A stretch of DNA of 64,000 nucleotides, from assembly GCF_036669915.1 (NCBI RefSeq), contig NC_089319.1, positions 9,960,080-10,024,079 of the forward strand. Reading direction: 5' to 3'. The position numbers and the translations under genes are program-made. How positions within the stretch are numbered: position 1 is the first letter of the stretch; each line of letters begins with the position of its first letter. This stretch comes from Pocillopora verrucosa (lineage: Eukaryota; Cnidaria; Anthozoa; Scleractinia; Pocilloporidae). The notes below the pieces were generated by a model that did not search any database, had not been told where the DNA came from, and saw nothing but the letters and a program-made list of their open reading frames with translations. Shown one piece after another: positions 1-10,471 of this stretch.

Positions 1-367
1 ATGACACACTTATCACGGGGAGTACAAGTGTTGGAAACCATGCAGCATTCTTCATCCCCAGAGCAATCACTATAGTATAGGCATTGCTTTGAGTGGACAC
101 AAGAAAAGGAAAAGATCAAGGCCAAACCAAGCACAAGCGACCACATTTTAGGAAAGAGTGTTCGACACCCGATTTCAACACGGAAAAATTGTATTATTCC
201 TTAAAAATTCCGGTTTTAATCAACATATGCGCAATAAGGCGCTAGAATTACTGAAGGAAACTGGACAACACTTAGTATCCTAGCGACTGATTGCAGATTC
301 ATCAACTTTATCGATCGCAAACCTGTTTTGATCGTAGGAGCTAAGCGCACGGTTGACCAAAAACGTG
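1..367. other. non-coding left edge
   Basis: I see no supported gene in this stretch. It ends directly before the ATG of the small Tudor-like reading frame and could hold its 5' untranslated region. No splice acceptor could be fixed with confidence. Confidence 0.4.
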
Positions 368-637
368 ATGGCACTTCCACAAACTGTTGGCTTCAAAGCT
401 GAAGCAGTCGATGAAGAAGGAGTTTGGTGTGCGTGCACTGTTGAAGAAGTCGACGATGATTACGTGATCATTTCCTTTGATGGCGGAAATGCGGAGTGGA
501 ATCGCCGCGTCTGTGATCCATGTATCAAAATGTATTCAGTTCGTTTGTTTACGTTAGGCTACAAGGACAAAATGGAATTGTGCTCTAAATCAAGAGAAAT
601 GGTACAAGATATCGAAATAAAAAAGACCAGTAAATAA
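368..637 (+). CDS. small Tudor/Agenet-like protein, or fragment of one
   Basis: The frame encodes 89 residues from the first ATG (MALPQTVGFKAEAVDEEG). Residues about 6-50 read as one compact beta-barrel-like module: a hydrophobic GFKAEAVD strand, a conserved Trp (GVWCACTVEEV), a VIISFDGG strand and an EWNRRV segment. This layout is typical of Tudor, MBT and Agenet folds that read methylated residues or act as protein-binding domains. The remainder (LGYKDKMELCSKSREM) is a charged helix-like tail with no domain I recognise. Proteins of this superfamily are usually much longer, so this may be a solo module, one exon of a larger gene, or a retrotransposed fragment. It is the only plausible host-type gene on the + strand of the window. 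The domain assignment is by eye. Confidence 0.45.
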   Translation: MALPQTVGFKAEAVDEEGVWCACTVEEVDDDYVIISFDGGNAEWNRRVCDPCIKMYSVRLFTLGYKDKMELCSKSREMVQDIEIKKTSK

Positions 638-895
638 GCACCCCTTATCTACATAACATTCCCTTCAGTGAACAATGTCTTCGCTTTAAGAAGACCGACT
701 TTTACTTTTAAATATCACCCAAACCGTTATGAAAACAACTAGACCCTGTTAGCAGGATAACTGGGATACCTGGATGGTACTGGATCCTTGGGATCAGGTG
801 TAGTGATACTACGGGTGTAGGACTAGTATACTAAATCTCTTTGAACTGAGTTTCCATGGGCTTCCTTATTAGCTTGGACTTATGATATAATCTTA

Positions 896-1386
896 TCTTT
901 GTCTGCAGGATCCAGTGTTTTATACCATTCTGCTCTGCCGGACAAAAGTTTTTCTTTTTCTTAAGGATTCAACGACTTATACCATTCTGCTATTTTTTGT
1001 TTTTGTGCAGAATTGAGCGAGTTAAACCATTCTGCTCTCTTTTGTTTTTGAGCAGTATCCAGTGATTTATACCAAATTGCTCTGCTAGACAAAAGATTTC
1101 GTTTTTCTGCAGAACCAAGTGATTTACATCAATCTGCTGATTTGGACAAAAGCTTTTCTTTTCCTTTGGGATTCAGTGATTTATATAATTCAGCTCTGAG
1201 AGATAAGAACTTTTCTTTTTCTGCAAGATCCAGTGACTCGTACCACATTGCTTTATCAGACAAAACTTTTTTTTTCATGGCAGTTTCCATTTGTGCATAG
1301 GTTTCTTTTTTCCTTTTTGCATATAGTTCTTTCTGACTATGAGACTTATGTCTTGCCATTACTCTTTGTCTTCCAGCGTTTGACAA
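896..1386 (-). pseudogene. transposon ORF with tandem WYKSLD-type repeats, stop-interrupted
   Basis: The minus strand encodes a lysine-rich segment followed by at least six degenerate repeats of roughly 23 residues. Examples are MWYESLDLAEKEKFLS, ELYKSLNPKGKEKLLS, IWYKSLDTAQKQK, EWFNSLNSAQKQK, EWYKSLNP and EWYKTLDPADKDK. In-frame stops interrupt it near 1129-1131 and in the later repeats, so it is not translated as one chain today. In related elements such basic repeats lie ahead of the helicase region and may bind nucleic acid. Relation to the 2A and protease relics upstream is inferred from order and strand. Confidence 0.6.
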
Positions 1387-1544
1387 ATTAGTTGAACAAC
1401 ATAGAAATTTGTTACAATATTCTACATCTTTACTCTGGAATTATTTTTTTACAATATCCACTAATGACTGAATAAGAAAATCTATGTCATTCATTTTTTC
1501 AAATTTATCAAGTGTGCCATTAGGACTGAATCTTATGATAGTAC

Positions 1545-1928
1545 TTAACACATTTGCTTTTTTCTTATATTATTGTGCTGAAAAATACAGCTGAAGCAAT
1601 AATTTGAAATCCACATGAACAACCCAGTATTATCCTTAGTATTATCTGTGATTAGCTTCTGAAGCAAAAATTTGCTACCGAGAGATGTACAGCATAGTAT
1701 TCCTTTTTTCTCCAAATTTAAGGCAATATGAATATCTGCATCATATAATTGAAGTGTCCTTGAGAAATTGTTTATAGTCAGTGGATGGCTATCGCCATTG
1801 AGTTTTTCTGTGTAAAACTTGTTTGCATGGTCAGTGATTCTACCTAGAGTCTGTGAATTCCAATACCCACAATATTTGATGATGGAAAAACAAATGCTAT
1901 AAAAAGATGTGGCACAACAGCATAACAA
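1545..1928 (-). pseudogene. transposon polyprotein middle region (YCGYWNSQ segment)
   Basis: This frame includes the segment KYCGYWNSQTLGRITDHA and later DADIHIALNLEKKG and MWISNYCFSCIFQ. It looks like the conserved region that follows the protease-like domain in this class of transposon ORF. It is separated from the preceding domain by a frame break and from the following repeats by about 160 bases. No catalytic role can be assigned. It has no host-gene features such as a signal peptide or splice sites. Confidence 0.5.
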
Positions 1929-2001
1929 GGGAATATGAATGGCTATAATTTCTGCATCTGCATGATTTGGACAGCTGACAACTGTTGATCAGAAATATCT
2001 G

Positions 2002-2490
2002 TCATATCACATTGTCTTTCATTAATATGTACACATTTGAGTTCAAATAAAACATTTGGATCCTGATAAAGACCTTGAAATAGTTTATCAGCTCATTTAA
2101 GGTGTTAACTTCTAACACTACACAAGTTCCTTGAGGATGGGGCATACCATATAAATCTCTACCATGAGAATCAAATATCTTAAACTTACCTTCACCATTA
2201 CAGTAAAAACCTACTGTAGCACTGAGGATTGTTAAAAGAAAGGAATTATAATTTTGTTCTGGCAAAGCCTGCATAGCATTAGCAAATGTGACACAATAAT
2301 TGAAATCTTGTACTTCACAAGTACCATGTATAGTACCAGTATAGCTTGGACTATATTGAAGCTGATGATTAATATTGAACACTATTATCATTTCAGGTAC
2401 TTCTGTTAACAATAAATAGGATTGCCTGGATAGACTAGATAGACCAGAATACAATTCATTTCCAGTGTTCATGATATTAACCAAGTCCAC
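2002..2490 (-). pseudogene. transposon-encoded cysteine-protease-like domain (OTU/C76-type)
   Basis: The roughly 160-residue frame contains LSRQSYLLLTEVPEMI, a NYNSFLLTI segment and the motif KFKIFDSHGRDLYGMPHPQG. The FDSHxRD histidine block is what I expect at the catalytic His of OTU-like or tegument-type (C76) cysteine peptidases embedded in many invertebrate transposon polyproteins. The catalytic Cys would lie upstream, where the frame is already broken. It is in the same orientation as the 2A-like motif about 140 bases 5' of it. It could be a diverged domain with no peptidase activity. Confidence 0.5.
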
Positions 2491-2630
2491 TGAGGTACAA
2501 CACCATTCCTCTTGTTATATATGAGGGAAGCAAGTGACATAGCTACAAATTATGTACCAGCATTTAACCCAAACATTGCCACGTTGTCTTGACTGTAAGG
2601 AGCTTGAATTGTTTTAGTAGAATTAATAAC

Positions 2631-2657
2631 AGGACCAGGGTTTGTTTCTATATCTCC
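2631..2657 (-). other. 2A-like ribosome-skipping motif GDIETNPGP
   Basis: On the minus strand this 27-base stretch translates to GDIETNPGP, an exact match to the D(V/I)ExNPGP core of 2A-like sequences. It follows LSNLS-type hydrophobic residues and lies upstream of the protease-like domain in the same decayed transposon. In known 2A elements the ribosome skips the Gly-Pro bond, releasing an upstream peptide. The surrounding frame has a stop shortly downstream, so this copy is probably not in use. Confidence 0.7.
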
Positions 2658-3178
2658 AGATAGATTGGACTTAAAATGATCTACCCTGTGATTCAGATTT
2701 TTATAAACATTTGGAACTGATTTAGACCTCCATGCATTCGACTGCTTTGGCTTTGGACTTTTTATTACATGTGGATATTGGTTTTATATTTTCAGTATCC
2801 TTTGTGTTTTAGACTTTGGATATTTTCTCCTGACTGCAGAAGAGGGATATTTCGTTGTTCCTTTATTCTCACATCTGATTCCATGTGCATAAATTTTTTA
2901 CAAGCTTTACTTGTAAAAAGATGCATTCGGGAAGACTTCTGTTTGCTTTTCCTGATGTACTTACTTTCCTGGATTTCTTCAAAATACGTGTAATTCTTTT
3001 CTTTGGTATTCTGCTAGGCTCACGATCACGAACACCATGCGTACGAGGGCGATTAAAATAAACAAATTTGTCGAATCGAGATCTACAGTTACATTTATTG
3101 AAAATGCTTCATCTTGCTATTATTAAGCTTATTATCATATTTAAAGAAAGCGACAAAACTTTTGAGTTTGTGAAAGGT

Positions 3179-3207
3179 GTTTCGACAGAAACTTCTGTCA
3201 TCTTCAG
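3179..3207 (-). other. hammerhead-like hairpin at the end of a Penelope-like element
   Basis: On the minus strand the sequence reads CTGAAGA, then a hairpin with GACAG/CTGUC arms, then GAAAC. This resembles a hammerhead ribozyme core (CUGANGA, stem II, GAAA). It lies beside a Penelope-like retroelement fragment, a family known to carry hammerhead motifs. An extra unpaired U before stem II makes the match imperfect, and a cleavage-site stem was not identified. Confidence 0.25.
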
Positions 3208-3244
3208 TTAATTACTGTACAAAGCGTTGAAAGTAGAATGCTAA

Positions 3245-3736
3245 TTAAGATGAATAGTGACAAGAAGAAGAGAGGTAAAGCATGAAAGTGTGAGAATTAA
3301 AAGATAGTTTTAGATTTACATGGTGTAATTGTTGATTTAAAGATGGTTGTTCTCTTTGAATATGAATAGCCTCTTTTATCTTATGCTGAAAACCGGCAGA
3401 GGCGTGATCTAAAACACGGAAGTTATCTGCTGAACATAAAGCGCGACAATGCGGAGAATCTTTCAAATGCCTGAAAACGTGAGAGGCCTTGTCACTGACT
3501 AAGTGCTCTCTAACACGTGTGGAAAAATGCAGACAACTGGCATTACAGCCAGCACGTACAAACTTGTAAACCACACGTGAACGGAGCCCATCAGGGACAG
3601 GGTCTTTCACACCAAACAAGTTACCGATTCTGGAGGAAGAGAAAACCAATTTGATATCCAAGTCATTGCAATACCGCTTAATAAAATTGCGGATCTTTTT
3701 TTGAGTGATAGCAGAAAAGTGGCCTATGCTCGACAA
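3245..3736 (-). pseudogene. Penelope-like retroelement C-terminal fragment (GIY-YIG region, motif deleted)
   Basis: The frame reads LDIKLVFSSSRIGNLFGVKD, then RSRVVYKFVRAGCNASCLHF, STRVREHLVSDKASHVF, LCSADNFRVLDHA and KIKEAIHIQREQPSLNQQL. This is the familiar tail of Penelope-like elements, where the linker leads into a GIY-YIG endonuclease. In intact elements the Cys-rich VVYKF segment is followed by a tyrosine/glycine active-site block before HFSTRVREHL. Here that block is shortened to NASCLHF, so the nuclease cannot be active. No reverse transcriptase precedes it, consistent with 5' truncation. Confidence 0.7.
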
Positions 3737-4693
3737 GAAACAACCTGATTATTCTTTTGAGCAACTGAATAAATTGCAACAGCGGCATTTCCACAGGGAA
3801 AAACAAAGGAAAAAACAACAATTGCAACACAAACATGTACACCAGAATGGATGTGGGTATACCCAGGATCACATGCAGAAGAAAATCAGAGAAGAAGAAA
3901 GAGAAAGCCACAGCGTGGATGGAGGTTAAGGAGTGAGGTGTATAATGCAGCTACCCTCAGAGCTGGCTATCAGTAAAGTGCATGAGGGCTAACATGTCGC
4001 ACTCTCTGCAAACAAGATAGGAGAAGACAACAATGACAAGGCCACCCAAGAACAAGCTTCACAAGGTATCTGAATCAAACTGCCTTTCTTTTGTGATCTA
4101 TTTCATCAGTATGTAAAGGAATCTAATGAACAAATTTTTCAATTCAACATCAAATAATTCCCACAAAAAGAATCTCAATGGTGTATTAAAAAACTCTTGG
4201 AAAAGAGCAATTATCATTACCAAGAAATCAGAACAATTAGACCTTCAATGAATTTTACACTGAATCCTACAAGTAGATTTTAGGGGAACCTAACCTCAAT
4301 TATTTCAGCATTGTGGGAACTGGATACAAAGAGTTATCATAGGAAAAAATTCAGATATAGAAACAGTTGCATAAGGCTCAAAGGTCAGACTACAGAGCTC
4401 ACAGTAAAAAAATAAGTACTTATGATTTCAACTATTGGAGGCAAGTGGCACAATTTGCACAAAAATTTAAAACAATGTCAGCTACTTTGATTTTCTAATT
4501 CCGTGTTTAGTGCCATTTGGAACATACAAAATTAAGTGTTTGTCATTCTTATCATCAAAGAATACTATTTCACTCCCAAGGAAAAGAGAAAGATAATGTG
4601 AAAAAAGCCACACTATCCAAAGTAGAGGCAATTATAAATACATTTTATTACTCCTCCCTTTCTGTGTAAATCAAAAAATTTTTTGCAGTAGAA
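3737..4693. other. unassigned, no supported gene
   Basis: A + strand frame near 3705-3929 encodes a glutamine/lysine-rich peptide (QRKKQQLQHKH), but it starts inside the retroelement fragment and shows no domain. The rest is AT-rich non-coding sequence with nothing I recognise. Confidence 0.3.
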
Positions 4694-4699
4694 CGAATA

Positions 4700-5140
4700 T
4701 TTTTCAACTAGTTGACCCAATGAGATATAAGCAATCCTTGCAGCTATGAACACTACTGAACTAGTAGTTGAAATGAGACCTGAAAAAATTTTAGGCCATA
4801 CAGGATTTGAACCATGACCTCTGCAATACCAGTGCAGCGCTCTACCAACTAAGCTAACAAGCCAACTGGGAGCTGTTCATAATGTTGGATTCAAATAAAC
4901 CTTCCAAGTGGTGAGTAATTACTGGAAATTGATGAAAATCATATAAGTGCACTGTGGTGAAGAAAAGATATAAGCGATCCTCGCAGCTATTTTTTTCAGG
5001 TCTCATTTCAACTACTAGTTCAGTAATGTTCATAGCTGTGAGGATCGCTTATATCTCATTTCTTCACTGCAGCGCACATATATAATTTTCATATATTTCC
5101 AGTAATCATTTGACCCAAATTTGTTTCATTCAAGAAGATT
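4700..5140. repeat. composite tRNA-derived SINE with inverted segments
   Basis: A tRNA-like region lies on the minus strand at about 4794-4864. It has an A-box (TTAGCTTAGTTGG), a paired anticodon arm CTGCA/TGCAG with loop CTGGTAT, and a B-box GGTTCAAATCC. The T-arm and acceptor pairing are poor, so it is SINE-like rather than a working tRNA. A flanking block (GATATAAGCGATCCTCGCAG) occurs three times: at about 4725 in one orientation, again at about 4968, and inverted near 5030-5060. The result is nested, partly palindromic copies. Confidence 0.65.
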
Positions 5141-5463
5141 TCCCTCAAGGAAATAAAAAGTTGGAATTCACTTTAAAAATTGGATTCGATTTTGCAGCGC
5201 AACTGTTCTGTAATATATATCACAGATGACATAAAAATGTGTTAAGTTAAAAGAAAAAAAAAGTGGCACACAAGACACTACTGAGTGTCATTGATGCAAT
5301 TATCCTAACAACATTTTGATCTCTTCTGTGATCAATTGCTGTTGGTTGGATATGATAAAAAAAATTTAAAATGCTGTCAATGGTGACATCATCCGTACAT
5401 CTGTCCCCCAATAGATCATAAGAAAGAACCGATCAAAGTGCATGTTTAATTCAGCTCATCATC

Positions 5464-5675
5464 TTAACCCTTGAACTCCCCAAGATCTCATTAGTAATTC
5501 TCCTTACTGTCTGCAATACAATTCTGGTGATGTTAGTTTGGAGAATTTGGAATTGGAACAATCAATAATCCCCTAATTGATATTTTTCTTCATTCTCATC
5601 ACTTGTCTGCTTGATATTGTACTTACAGTGTGAGGAGAAATTCTGTCTGGGTCACTAGTGGGACTTAAAGGGTTA
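5464..5675 (+). repeat. MITE-like repeat family 1, copy 1
   Basis: Starts TTAACCCTTGAACTCCC and ends GACTTAAAGGGTTA, giving imperfect terminal inverted repeats. The interior (AAGATCTCATTAGTAATTCT) matches the copy at 5896-6106 almost base for base. Non-coding. Confidence 0.75.
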
Positions 5676-5895
5676 TGAGGAATGGGCATTGGTGGCAAGG
5701 CGAGAGAGGTCACCTAAACCCAAAATCACCGCTAAAGGACCTGGGGATGAGTAAGGATATTCTCTGGAACAAATAAGTTTCTAATCAAGATTTTAAGGGT
5801 TAAAGCCAAGTGGAACTGAACAAATCAAGTTAGACTTCTGGTCATAAGTAGTATCATATTAGATACAAATATACTTCACAACATCATGAGCTCAC

Positions 5896-6106
5896 TTAAC
5901 TCTTTAACTCCCAAGATCTCATTAGTAATTCTCCTCACTGTCTGCTTAAAGTTCTTGTGATGTTAGTTTGGAAAATTTGGTATTGGATCAATTTATAATT
6001 CCCTAATTGATATTTTTCCTCATTTTCATCACTTTTCAGCATGATATTGTATTGATATTGTTAGGAGAAATTCTGTCTTGGTCACTCATTGGAGTTAAAG
6101 GGTTAA
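5896..6106 (+). repeat. MITE-like repeat family 1, copy 2
   Basis: Second copy of the same element in the same orientation, from TTAACTCTTTAACTCCC to GGAGTTAAAGGGTTAA. The termini are inverted repeats of each other. The interior is shared with copy 1 and, inverted, with the copy at 50461-50650. Confidence 0.75.
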
Positions 6107-8567
6107 AGAACATAATTCAACTGTGTCACTACATTAAGCATACTGACACAATTTAAGTCTAAGTTTACTTTGTGAACAGGACTTGTGGGTTACTTTTGCA
6201 ACGTTTCTGTACATTGCTTAACACTAGCAAGTAAAAGGGAATTTTTTTCAACAGAATCCTCCTAAAAAGCTCAAAAGTAAAAGAGAATAAGTTACTCACA
6301 GTATTTCTGTCATCAAATCTTTGGATAATTATAAAATATCTTTAGTCTTCTAAAAAGTAAAACCAAAAAATTTGTTACATCAGAAATTTAAATATCTTTC
6401 ATCAGCAATTACCCCCTATTTACTTGTAAGACATTTTTTACATTTCCTTTGAGTTGTGGCGTATTTTAATAAACCTCCTGGATAAAACATTCAGGAATAC
6501 TGAACACCCAATTGTCTAGAAGTTGTTTTTCATTCAACTGCTTTCATCACATGCATTCCTTAGAAACAATTAATTCAAGCATAGCCAACCTGTTAAACTG
6601 TCCAAATAACCCTACAAAATCACGAGGTATTTGTACATGAGTAGTGCGTTATTTGTACTCAACTTAATGCAGTTGGAAAATAAAAATAATTACGATATTC
6701 TCTACTCAGTTAAGGTAATACTGTTTCTGATTTAACATAAATCTAAATCCTGTTGGTCCCAGAGTTCCACTGTATTCTTTTTATACGCCATAAAATAAGG
6801 TTTGGTTGAATCAGACCAGTTGTTCTCCATTAGATAAATTACTATTTTCTTTACACAATGATTTACATCTAAATCTCTTTGTCAGAGGTGTCATCAAATC
6901 CTAACATACACTTAAATGTAATCAACAATATAAAATCAAGAAGAGAATAAGCTTAATTGTATTCATTTGGTAAACATTTGGGAAAATTTTACAATATGCT
7001 CATTAAATGTGAAGCAGATTTAGAAAATTAATCTCAGTACTGACATGTACATTAATGCAAATTCAGACAGGTTTTCTGGTATGACACTTAACTTGGTTCA
7101 AGAGGGGGGCATTGGAATTTTTGGTTAACAGTTTGGGTAACAGTTTCTCTTCGATCTGAGCAGCAATTACACGCCTCCACTGATCTCGAATTGCCATTAA
7201 ATGCAAATGTTATCAAGAGGAATGCATGACAAACCAATTAAAATATCGCAGGGATCCCTAGGTAGTCTACATGTAGCCATACCCACTCCCTCCCCCAAGG
7301 TGAGGGGGAGTGGAGGGTAAGGGTACACACAATAGGATACAGCTATGCACGGAATATTGCCAGAGTTTCTTGATCAACGCCACCTTGAAGTTAGTAACCA
7401 AGTTACAGGCCACATATGACTGATTGATTCAACATTCCTATAGAATCTCCAAACTTTCAGGTCTTACTTCACAAATGGAAATGTTAGATTAGGGATTTTC
7501 TATGAAACTTTCCAGAGCAGCTATAGCTTTTAGCAACTGCAAAATTGCAATCCTATAGAGGACTTTTGTGCAAATTTCCTTAATTTAACTAGGCTCCATT
7601 TCCAGCTGCTGAGTCCATAGAGACCATGCTCGAGGTTCTCAATAGAGCAGCTGTTAATTTAAACAGATACTAGAAGATACAAATGCCAAGTCCATGGCAT
7701 TCATAAATCCTGCAATGAAATTAGTGTAGCTAACTCTGTATGCTCCACTTGTCACCACTGTATCAGATCCATCAGGGTTTTAATAATTGGGAAGTGAAAA
7801 TGTATTGGTTTTGACAGTTTTACATGCAGTTTTCAGTTTTGATCAAATTTTTTTTTTTGCTTTTTGGTTTTGGAGGATTTTTTTCTACAGTTTTGCAGAT
7901 TTTAATAGGCCCCAATGCCCCTCTCATTCAACTATAAGACTGAAAATGATATGTTAAATTATTTTACAATCATTTACCCTGAAAAGCACATATTCTGAAC
8001 ACAATCAGTGTTGAGATTTTCTTCTGTATTTTAAATAAAGCTTTTTGAAGTATCAAAGGAGGATCAAAATCAATGGAAACTTAATAGTGAAACAGATTTC
8101 TATCCAATATCTCCAACACTCAGTGTACAACACCTCAGCCTCCCAAGCTAAATAAATAAATATCAGAAACTTATAAAAGCTTTGCAAAATTATGTAGAAG
8201 TGAAGAAATCAGTAATTTCATCTCAAAAGCCAAATTTCAAAGGTTCAACATCATATGCTGCTAAAAAGAAAGGTAACATACATGTTTAAGAATTAAAAAT
8301 AACTGAACAGATAATTTGAGGAAGTAGATCTGTATAGTATCCACAGAAGTGGAGTTGTAAAAATAAGAATCTTCAGAAGATGATGTTGTCTTACAAAAAC
8401 TTTTCCCAAAGCTTGATGCAGAGTTGCTATACCTATAAAGAAAACAGTTGATCTTAATTTCAACCCAAGAAAACTAAATAAATTATAAAATCACACAATA
8501 TCTAAAGAGTAATTCTTCCCTTTTATTTCTTCACATTTCCTTGTGAATTAGTTGAAAGAGAATTTGG
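6107..8567. other. long AT-rich stretch without a supported gene
   Basis: No conserved frame, splice pair or transposon domain was found. A short GC-rich inverted repeat occurs at about 7268-7312 (ACTCCCTCCCCC ... GGGGGAGTGGAG). The segment at 8530-8566 resembles an end fragment of the repeat that follows. Confidence 0.4.
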
Positions 8568-8769
8568 TTAACCCTTTACCTCTCAGAAGTGATTTACATG
8601 TCACATCTCCCTATAATATCTATGCATTATCCAGCAAACAGGTATTGAGAATACTCAAACTCATCAGGTAGAAGATATTACCTTCATCAAACACCAAATT
8701 CTTGTAAAAATTATCAAGGAAATGTGTAGCAGCTAGAGGGGACAATTAACAATCAAATCTTGGGAGTTA
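8568..8769 (+). repeat. MITE-like repeat family 2, copy 1
   Basis: Begins TTAACCCTTTACCTCTCAGA and ends near CTTGGGAGTTAATAG. The interior TAGCAGCTAGAGGGGA is shared with copies at 47452-47654 and, inverted, 55405-55616. Its ends resemble those of family 1, although the interior differs. Confidence 0.7.
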
Positions 8770-9506
8770 ATAGTAAACACCATAGATCTACATCAAAGTA
8801 GCTGATAGGGTTGTCTTGTGCACTTCAACTCTTTCAATTCCAAGAGTGACCAAAAAGTAACTATAGGTAAAACTATTACACATCTCAAATAAACAAATCA
8901 ACACATATTATCCACCAAGTCATGAGATCAGTTACTAATGATTTACCCATGAATTTTTGAGATAGCTTTCAATAATTAACATATAAAAATAATCATTTAA
9001 ACCCTGCATATATCATTGTGCCTTCTATATCTAACTAAAGCAAAAATATTCTTAACGATTTTTGAGTTTTGAAAGTGCAAAAAACGTTTTAAACCCAGCT
9101 AAATAGTTTGTTGCCTTTTATACAATGAATCAACTATCTTCTGTACAGCATCTTTGTGTTGCCTAGAAACTACATTTCTTTCAACCAGAAAGGAGAAATT
9201 TTTATGTATATTAATTACAATAATATCAAATTCCCTGCACATAGGGGGATACAATTAAACAAATATATCGGGCACACTATATTTCATTAATAAAGGAGTA
9301 AGTTTCTAAAGAAACTGCGGTGCTACATCGGCGGGAGAGTAGCTTTGAAACTCTTAACGGTGACCAATTTACGCAATCAACTCAGTTGATAATAACAAAT
9401 TACCTTCGTAGACCCCATTTACATAACTAAAAATTTTCTTTCTTAGATTAAGAAGAAATGCACAGCGGTTCTAACGGAGAATTGCTGAACAGATCTTAAG
9501 ATTTAC
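8770..9506. other. 3' flank / possible intron of gene A
   Basis: Gene A ends its visible exon at a splice donor (9507), so this stretch is probably intron and 3' flank. A good acceptor (CTGTTTTCTTTATAG) lies further on at 8433-8434. No other gene is supported here. Confidence 0.4.
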
Positions 9507-10256
9507 CTGTTCTTCGTCGCAAACTCTCGCAGCACTTCCACCGACTAGATCATCATAAGGTGGCGGTGATGAAGATTCCACGTCCAAACTACTGTCTAGT
9601 GTGACTGCATCATAAGCAGGAGGCGGTATTTGAGGACGAGAAAAGCCAACAATTGGATTTAATGTCGGACTGGTTCTGTTCAACGCAAACGTTTCAACTC
9701 CGTTACGTGGAGGTGAAAATAAATTTACACCATGGCCCACCTGGGTAGACGCAGAATAAACTCCTCGGGAAAATCTTTGTCTCCTACGCTTTTTGTAACA
9801 GCGATACGAACCATAACTAACAGCGACAACAAAGATCAAGACACCGAAAACGGTTCCAACTATGACGAATATGCGTTGATCAAAATGAAAGCTTACTTGA
9901 ACATTCTCTGAATTTTCAGGAGTAACAGGTCGCGGAGCTGGCTTGCATTGACCAGATTCGCATTCTTCATCTTCAGGACAGTCTGTATTATAGCTACAAA
10001 ACGCTGGAAAACTGATATCCGGATTCTCACAGCGATTACGATAACAAATCTTTCCACCATTGCAAGTATCGTCCGAGATGCAAGCATCGGGACAATTCCA
10101 CCATGGTTTGCAAGCACTTGAACAACAAATGATCCCTGCCGACGAGTTTTTTTGATCACATTCAAAGTTTTCAGTACAAGCAAGGGCAAATAGTTCCAGT
10201 TTGAGAAGGCTCTGGAGAAATGCCAAACAAGTTATAACACTGAAACCAGAGTACAT
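9507..10256 (-). CDS. gene A: cysteine-rich single-pass membrane protein with two PPxY motifs
   Basis: Starts at ATG 10256 in a good context (GCGCCATGT). Residues 1-26 are a signal peptide. Residues 27-104 hold 15 cysteines arranged as repeats of C-x5-C-x5-C-x4-C: C59-C65-C71-C76 and C87-C93-C99-C104 are exact, and the first unit carries a CC pair. Residues about 128-152 are the membrane helix, followed by the stop-transfer KKRRRQR. The tail has PPAY (212-215) and PPPY (231-234), ligands for WW domains of Nedd4-type ubiquitin ligases. The exon ends at a donor CAG|GTAAAT after residue 250. If it joins the acceptor at 8432, the protein ends one Val later (DEEQV); reading through instead adds 11 residues. 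A TATA box lies about 205 bases upstream. Probable role: surface receptor or trafficking adaptor. Confidence 0.82.
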
Positions 10257-10458
10257 GGCGCTTTAGTACAATGTACAACACTCGCACAACCCTGGATGCT
10301 ATCGTTAGCTTCCCGTCGGGATCTGGTGCGAGTAGGCCTAGAACCCATGCCTAACACTTGACAGATAAATTTACCGCGGATCATCGAATCTCCTCTCGAC
10401 AGCGAAACAGTAAAGTTTTCGATTCCGCGGCAATACGCCCGGAAACTTGAGTTCCAAG

Positions 10459-10471
10459 CCTTTATATACCG
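10459..10471 (-). promoter_or_regulatory. TATA box upstream of gene A
   Basis: The minus strand reads GGTATATAAAGGC about 205 bases upstream of the gene A start codon. This fits a TATA box with a 5' untranslated region of roughly 170-180 bases. No initiator was confirmed. Confidence 0.45.

Larger units (their letters stand above)
896..2745 (-). mobile_element. decayed transposon polyprotein region (Helitron-like or related)
   Basis: Read 5' to 3' on the minus strand, this block carries, in order, a 2A-like motif, a cysteine-protease-like domain, a second conserved region around YCGYWNSQ, and a run of about 23-residue repeats of the form AEWYKSLDPAEK. I associate this order with the N-terminal half of large transposon ORFs in aquatic invertebrates that continue into helicase domains (Helitron-like). 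Here the frames are split by stops and shifts and no helicase follows, so the element is 3' truncated and inactive. The class assignment rests on remembered architecture, not on a catalytic replication domain. Confidence 0.6.

Noticed and set aside
4794..4864. A functional tRNA-Thr gene (loop reads GGT)
   Set aside because: A-box, B-box and anticodon stem are good, but T-arm and acceptor pairs are mostly mismatched, and flanking blocks repeat as in a SINE.
9893..10189. Second open frame inside gene A on the same strand
   Set aside because: It overlaps gene A out of frame, has no signal peptide or Cys spacing, and is explained by the codon use of A.
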